Positions 58,701 to 64,000 of a stretch of DNA of 64,000 nucleotides are shown piece by piece. Source of the stretch: Deuterostichococcus epilithicus (Eukaryota; Chlorophyta; Trebouxiophyceae; Prasiolales; Stichococcaceae); the NCBI GenBank assembly GCA_033439295.1, contig JAVTLE010000023.1:4190530-4254529 (forward strand), in the 5' to 3' direction. A model generated the notes under the pieces. It was given only the letters and a program-made list of their open reading frames with translations. It searched no databases and was not told the DNA's origin. The number at the start of each line of letters is the position of its first letter. Position 1 is the stretch's first letter. The translations under genes and the position numbers were made by a program.

Positions 58701-61700
58701 CTGACGACGTGGTTACGCTCGAGACCCAGCTGGCAGCAGCAGCCAAGCCCAGCTGCGCAGCGGGCGCTTTCCCAGCCAGTGTACCCTGAACCCCGGCCCA
58801 AGGCAGCGCGGCCCTTGACACCGCCGTCCCAAGGCGCCGCCGCGGCCATCCCCTGACCGCCAAGCCTGCAAGGCGGCTGCCGTGCTCCTGATGACGGCAG
58901 CGAGTTTGACGCGACGCTGTGCATGTTGTCTGTGCGTGTTGCCTGTGCAGCAGCGCGCACCGTGGCCTGGTAGGTGGACGACAGCTCCTCCAGCTCCTGC
59001 TGCGAGGTGGGGCCCTCGTCCGCCTTCGGCACCTCCAGCACGCGGCCGCTGTTGGTCTTCATGTACGCCGGCTGCGCCGCCTGTAATTGATATACTATCA
59101 TGTCATATATAACATCACATAAAATATATATATTTAAATACTAGCTGTTCGTCCTCGTGTACGCCGGCTGCGCCGCCTGCGGTGTGCGCGGGCGGTGTTA
59201 GAGGGTCGCACGGCAGCGGCGGCGGCACAGGCCTGTCCGGGGCCGGGACACAGCGCCCAGGGCGCCTCGAGCCCGAAGCCGCTGTTGCCGTCTGGTGCTC
59301 CGCCCGGCAGCAGGGAGATGAAGCATCCGTCTGGGCGGATGCAACCTACTGTGCTGAGCGGCGATGCCCTGCAGGGCTCCCGCAGCAGGCACTCATGCTC
59401 CTCCCATACATGCGGCCCTTCTCTCATGTTGCTAATGATACACAGCCTGCTATGGCTTTGCTGAAGTTATGCCTCCCTGCTCCCACGGAAGTCGTGCAGT
59501 CCCAGCCCCTCTCCTTGCGCACCCAGCCGGCTGACGGCCTTCCCATTACACTTGCTGGGAAATAGAGGGTTTTCAAATAAAGCTCCCGGCTGATGAGCAT
59601 GGAGCAGTCACCTGCACCCGCAGCAGCCGCTCCAGCTCCTCCTCGTGTGCACCTAGCCGGCTGACGAGCCGACCCTAAACCCTTGAACTGTCAGGCCTGG
59701 GAAGATTCGTCATGGAGCCAGCGTCACCTGCTCCCTCAGCAGCCGTTCCAGCTCCTCCTCGCGCGCCCGCAGCTGGGACACCAGCGTCAGGTTCTTGTCC
59801 TGCAGGTCCGCGTTCTCGGCGCGCACGCACTGCATCGTCTCCAGCTGCGTCGACAGCGCCGCGACCGTGTGCTCCAGCTCGCTCGCCTTGGCCTTTTTGC
59901 GCTCCCTGTGTCGAACATGGATCGAACCAAAAAAACTCTGAGTGATTGCGCGGTGTGGGCAGCTGCTTGAATCGGTGGACTTGCACACTGGACATGCACA
60001 GTCTGTGGGCCTGCCGGCCTGATGCTCAGCTTTGCCCCTGGGACACGCAGGGGTGGAGGATCTCAGGAGCCGCTGCAGCGAGCAGGGGAGCACTGAGATG
60101 CAGCCTCCGTCGCGTGGCTGTGGGGGCTGTGAGGCGGCCGCACGCAGTTGCTGCTGCCAGGATTTGAAGTTCCGACGGTGGCTGGCATTGCCGGGTTCAG
60201 GATTCAGACTACCCCTGAAGCACTGTCTCGGGGGCGCACGCACCGGTAGCGCTGCTGCGCCTGCTTGTTCAGCATCTGCTGCCGCAGCGTGCGGTGCCGC
60301 CGGTTCTTGGTGGTCCCCATGCCATCCTCGCCCATGCCCTCCATGTCCTCGCCATCTACTTCCTGCGACCAAGAGACGAAGTAGGATGTAGCCAATCATG
60401 TTCCATCTCCATGCCCTCCATGTCCTCGCCATCCACTTCCTGCGACCAGGCAAGGGGCTGTAGGTATTGATGTCCTTTGCCCACTGTCTGACAGTTGGTC
60501 TGCCGTCGGCTCTCTACGAGCCGGGGGCGGCCAGCCGGGCAATGGCCTCCCTGTCATGCAGTCGTGGCTGGGCCAGCAGAGCAGCTGGTGGGGGGCCGGC
60601 GCCAGCGGAGCAGCGAAGAGCGGGTCTGGGCATGGCTAGGCTTTCCTGTGCAGATGGACGCTGGGCATCGCCTGGCCAGCGTCCATCAGCAGAAGGCAGA
60701 CTGGCCATGCCGTCAGGGGTGGGGCAGACCGGGCCTGGCGGCAAGGTCATGCCCAGGGTTCTCATGCGGCATGCACAGGCCCCGCGCCCGGGGGGGGGAG
60801 ACCTGGAACTGGGCATCGTTGAACTCGTCGCTGCCGCCGGAGACTGCAGTTTGCGGCGTGCCGGTGTTGGGCGACACCGAGGGCCGCGGCTCGCCTGCGG
60901 CCAGCACGTGTTTGCTCTTGTCAACTCTGAAAACCGGATACGAGAGTGCTCATGCAGGCGACTCGCCTGCGGCCGCCATTCCTCTGATGTCTTGAGACAA
61001 CAGCACATAGGGTTGGTGTCTGGCGGCTGCAGCTCCAGTTGTCGCCCTGGGAATGATAGTCCCATGGCCGCTGACACCCACGGCACCTGCCCGGCAACTG
61101 GCTCGCAGGTCCTCTTGGAAGTGCGCCGGGCAATGCAACCTGCTCTGCGGGCGTGATCTGCAAGCAAGGCAGGCTGACGAGCGATTGACTGGATGCCTGC
61201 CGAAACCCTGCCGAATTACCTGCCAGGCGGTCGTAGGTGTTGGAGGCTTGTCCGGCGCGGCGCGCCGGCGGCGGCTGCATTGCACCGGCACCTGGCGGTG
61301 GCTGCGGCGAGTTGAACTGGCTCTGCGTCCCATTATGCTGCCCCTGTACCAGCACATCGGGCCCATTCGCATATTGCGAGTTGCCGCATGAGCGCTCTGG
61401 AAATCAGGCCTGCCAGCTGCGGACGGTGTGAGGGTGTGGGCACGGCAGCTGGTGATGCAGCCGGCAGGCTTCCTGGGCAGCGCTGATCTGTTCGGCACCA
61501 GGCCCAAGCTGCTAGTCCACTGTGCACTCGCAGGCTGGAGGCAACACCGGGCGGTCACTTCCCCATGACCGCTGCATGCCAGGCCGGGCGCACCAGGCCA
61601 AACTGGCTGGGGTCGGGCGGCGTGGAGCCGCTTGCGAGCACGATGCGCTGGTTGGCGACGCGGCTGGGTCCGCCGGGCGCCCCGCCACCGAACTCCGGCT

Positions 61701-64000
61701 GCAGCGGCGCCCCCGAGATGACCAGGCTCGGCGGCTGCTGCTGCGGCTGGCCCCCCGCCAGCACCAGCTGCAGGGCGAGCGCGACGCGGCGGCGTTGAGC
61801 AGGTGCGCAGTTAATGCAGGGGCCCATGCCTTGAAACAAATTCAGCAGGCAGAAGCTGTGCAGGAGCTGTGCAGCAAGACAGTGGCAGTGCGACAGGTTC
61901 AGAAGGAGACAGTCTCAGAGGCACTGTGGAGAGCCCTTCGCTGGGGTAACCCAGCACGGAGCAACTGAAGACTTGCACCACGTTTCACAGGCGCTGAGCA
62001 GTTCGCAATCGGACGGTACCTGAGGCACTGGGAGTTCGGCGCCGGCAAAGTTGGAGGGCACATTGGGGTTGCCCAACGCTTGCGGGCGGTGCCACTGGTC
62101 GGTCTGCGGCAGCAGCAGCACATCTCACGGGCAGCAGGAGCGCAGGTATGTAAGATGAGCGAGATGAGACATGCGCACGCCGAGCTTCCACACGACTCAG
62201 TGCTCCGCTGGTGGGTTGCGTTCGGGCCCTGCCCAGACCCTGGCACGCTGTGGCTGGACATGCACCCGGCCGCAGTGCAGCAGGAGCAAGGCCTCAACAT
62301 TCAATGAGATACGCAGTCTCGGGTCCAGCGCCTCCGACACGAATGATAGCGTGCAGAGCTTCAAAACTGATGGCACTGTGTCGCGTTCCCGCACACCTGC
62401 TGGAAGGCCTGCGACATGCCGGGCTCGCCGCCGCCATAGGCGGAGCCGACCGACGCTGCGCGGAGGCCCGCGCCATTGCCGGGGCCGCCGCTGCTGCCAA
62501 AGTCCAGACCCGAGGCGCCACCGAGGCCGAGCCCCGACGGCTGCTGCCCGTATTGCGCCAGCATCGATGAGATGGCCTGAGGGCGCGGCATCATCGCACA
62601 TCAAAGGCCTGGGCGAGTTGGTTAGGAGCTGGCGAGGGGAGCCGAGCCACCCGCTGGGCGCCTCCTGCTCATGCCGCCTGCCAGAAGTGCGTTGCTGCAA
62701 TGCGGTGATGGGTAAGGCTGTGCACGCCCCTTCGCAGAAGGAGAGCACCGCTCCCGCTGTCCAGGAGGCGCACTTCACAAGCTGCACTGTCCCAAAGACC
62801 GGCCGCGCACCTGCTGCTGCTGCTCGGCATAGTTTGCGGGGGCGCTGCCGGCGCGCAAGTCCTGCCCGCTGGAAGCCATGCCCGCAGAGAACGCCGGCGG
62901 CAGCGGCGGCCGCCCCTGCAGGGGACGCCATCCCAACCCTGGGTGTCTGTCGCCGTGGGCTTGTGGGCTGTAACCAGCTTTCAGCGACAGGCTCAGATGT
63001 GTCCGCGTCACATGGCAGGTTTGCAAGCTGGAGGGAATGCGGCAGCGCACGGCTTGCGCTCGTTGGGTGCGGTTGGGCTTCCAGTCCGAGGCTCACGAAG
63101 TGCTGCTCAGAGCTGCGGCCTGAATCCAACCTCAGCTGTCACGACCAGGCGAGCACCAAGTTGACGCGGCTGCTGCGACAGACCGGGTCAGCAGGCTGCA
63201 CTGTAGTTGTTTCTGAAAGCCCGGTCAAGGGCGTACCCCAAAGTCACCGCTGCCGCCAGGGAACCCAAGCTGGCCGGCCTCCGCGCCCGAACCCTGCCGC
63301 GAGCCGAAGTTCATGCCACCGCTGAAGCCGCCGCTGCCGTAGGGGTCCTGCTGCAAGCCGGCTGCGCGGCACAGGTTCGACAAGTCATACAAGCGTTATT
63401 TAGACGTCATCAGAAAGTCGTCCCCACGCCCGAACCGATCACGATACGGCTGAGCCAAGCCAGGAGCCAAGCATGCGCCGCAGCCGCAGACCAGTGCGCA
63501 CACACTCGCCATGCTTTGGATGCCAAAAGGATGGCTCGACGATGGCCTTTGTGAAGCTGCGCAGCTGCCGTGACACAGGCCTGATCAAGCTCGCTGCACA
63601 GCACAGCCTCCATCCCCGCCACGCCTCGCTGCTCCATCAGCAGGCCGTGCAATCTTGTGATAAACGCAGTTCGGGGCAGCCAACTGGGGCGGGTGTGCTC
63701 ACAGTCGCCGGAGCTTCGTTTGAGGTCCTCCAGCTGCGCCGCCTGCGCCGCATGAAGCTGTGCCTGCTGCTGTTGCTGCTGCATCAGCAGCGTCTGGTGA
63801 CGCTGCAGCGATGACTGGTGCGCCAGCGACCGCCCGTGCTGCTGCTGCTGTTGCTGCTGCGGCGGCTGGCTCACTGCCTGGCCGCCTTGCTGCGCACCGT
63901 GAAGCAGCAAGGCGTTAGCATGTCGGCAGCGGCGCGCCAGACCAATCGGTTACTTGCAGCGCACAGCAGCAGGGGGCGATCAGGACGAATGCCATCAGCG
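55740..64000 (-). CDS. bZIP transcription factor with long Gln/Gly-rich N-terminus, 5' partial
   Basis: Phased exons (high to low): 60803-60926, 60244-60362, 59728-59905, 58961-59080, 58375-58571, 57561-57732, 56885-57021, 56439-56505, and a last exon from 55958 to about 55740 (end uncertain). Basic region RRHRTLRQQMLNKQAQQRYR then ERKKAKASELEHTVAALSTQ and a leucine zipper to LERLLREQ. The core N-x-x-A-Q-x-x-Y-R resembles Pap1/Yap-type and algal stress bZIPs (for example SOR1-like) rather than plant TGA factors. Downstream helical exons include VRELRDILQKHALENRDGA, KMMFTGEQAEKVLGVRREHL and FHRSKHASRQKDVMKKLKDN. Upstream exon-like pieces of the same strand (about 61.2-61.35, 61.6-61.8, 62.0, 62.4-62.6, 62.8-62.9, 63.2-63.35, 63.7-63.9 kb) are Gln/Gly/Pro-rich, as in activation domains; their joins were not all phased. 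The true start is unknown and may lie outside the window. Confidence 0.78.
55929..56040 (-). repeat. Acceptor-side exon-edge echo, last bZIP exon
   Basis: The exon start encoding GAWFVLL (55958 down) has an upstream copy at about 55997-56040 sharing GGCGCCTGGTTCGTGCTGCT-like sequence. Spacing about 69 bp. Confidence 0.85.
56194..56317. repeat. 48-bp inverted repeat with 28-nt loop in a bZIP intron
   Basis: Arms 56194-56241 and 56270-56317 are reverse complements with three mismatches. It lies in the intron between the 56439-56505 exon and the last exon, so pre-mRNA could fold into a long hairpin. Confidence 0.93.
56799..56907 (-). repeat. Donor-side exon-edge echo, bZIP
   Basis: The exon end CTCAAGGACAACCTCAG|GTGCAG (donor after 56885) recurs with its donor after 56803, 82 bp downstream in the gene; the flanking GCTTGTTCAGAC is also copied. 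Confidence 0.92.
57238..57283. repeat. Perfect 30-bp palindrome plus adjacent 16-nt hairpin
   Basis: 57238-57267 is a perfect palindrome centred on GGTTCGAACC. It is followed at once by TTGTGAC-TC-GTCACAA (57268-57283). Intronic in the bZIP gene. Confidence 0.95.
59055..59176 (-). repeat. Acceptor-side exon-edge echo, bZIP exon after the zipper
   Basis: The exon start GCGGCGCAGCCGGCGTAC (59080 down) is repeated exactly, starting at 59176. Spacing 96 bp, with an AT-rich insert between. Confidence 0.92.
59087..59147. repeat. AT-rich island in a bZIP intron
   Basis: About 60 bp of mostly A and T (includes TATATATATTTAAATA) inside an otherwise GC-rich gene, lying exactly between the two copies of the exon edge. 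Confidence 0.85.
59500..59765 (-). repeat. Donor-side exon-edge echo ladder, bZIP zipper exon
   Basis: The zipper exon's end (GAGGAGCTGGAACGGCTGCT...CAG|GTGACG, 59728) has a copy with its boundary at 59612 (116 bp on). A more diverged third copy lies about 130 bp further (AGCCGGCTGACG at 59519-59535 versus 59649-59665). Confidence 0.85.
59673..59684 (+). repeat. Telomere-type motif in bZIP intron
   Basis: CCCTAAACCCTT, about 45-55 nt downstream of the zipper-exon donor on the sense strand. Confidence 0.65.
60330..60447 (-). repeat. Acceptor-side exon-edge echo, bZIP basic-region exon
   Basis: The exon start GTCGCAG|GAAGTAGATGGCG (60362 down) has a near-identical copy with its boundary at 60439, 77 bp upstream in the gene, including the acceptor. 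Confidence 0.92.

Noticed and set aside
491-60447. Echoes as a dispersed transposon or introner family
   Set aside because: Echoes of different exons share no common sequence; each copy matches only its own neighbouring exon edge.
62171-63325. 384-codon plus-strand open frame
   Set aside because: Antisense to the Gln/Gly-rich bZIP exons; Arg/Ala/Pro-rich without domain similarity.
1-64000. CRISPR array, prophage or bacterial operon
   Set aside because: No regularly spaced identical repeats with unique spacers; genes are intron-rich and eukaryotic.

Overview
The window looks like nuclear DNA of a unicellular green alga, most likely a trebouxiophyte (Chlorella/Coccomyxa-type). The evidence is GC-rich, densely split genes, a 104-residue LEA protein of the Chlorella hiC6 type, an RWP-RK factor, a green-algal-type bZIP, and plant-type TTTAGGG motifs. 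All genes were modelled by hand from conserved protein similarity plus reading-frame continuity across splice sites. Six isolated ambiguous bases (3234, 3474, 16268, 24408/24410/24414, 33801) suggest a draft assembly.

Layout: DIS3/RRP44 exosome nuclease, 5' truncated (+, 1-4002); hiC6-like LEA (+, 4306-5265); Q/G-rich unknown (-, 6009-7472); flavin-reductase-like protein (+, 8170-9667); LRR protein (-, 10414-11657); WDR92/DNAAF10-type WD40 protein (+, 12109-15377, with an in-frame TAG); ELMO-domain protein (-, 15789-18635); RWP-RK factor (+, 21088-24586); PRL1/PLRG1 splicing factor (-, 25594-29883); Nup133-type nucleoporin without a visible beta-propeller (+, 30510-37044); two paralogous multi-pass membrane proteins (-, 37981-39893 and 41211-42796) with a possible decayed third (about 44.4-45.6 kb); AT-hook/coiled-coil nuclear protein (+, 47771-50822); LEA protein (-, 51616-53191); membrane-anchored J-like protein (+, 53773-54681); long bZIP factor (-, 55740 to beyond the window end). 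Strands alternate almost strictly, so most neighbours are divergent or convergent pairs.

The most unusual feature is structural. At about eleven places the edge of an exon with its splice site has been copied one to three times into the adjoining intron, usually 70-140 bp apart, the copies decaying with distance. Acceptor-side copies lie upstream of the exon and donor-side copies downstream. I call these exon-edge echoes. They point to a high rate of about 100-bp local tandem duplication that lengthens introns and creates spare splice sites. Two further oddities concern splicing: about 20 of about 93 modelled introns need a GC rather than GT donor to keep frame, and three PRL1 introns carry TTTAGGG telomere-type motifs within about 25 nt of the donor. 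DIS3 (RNA decay) and PRL1 (spliceosome NTC complex) also lie here, but I see no evidence that the genes form a functional cluster.
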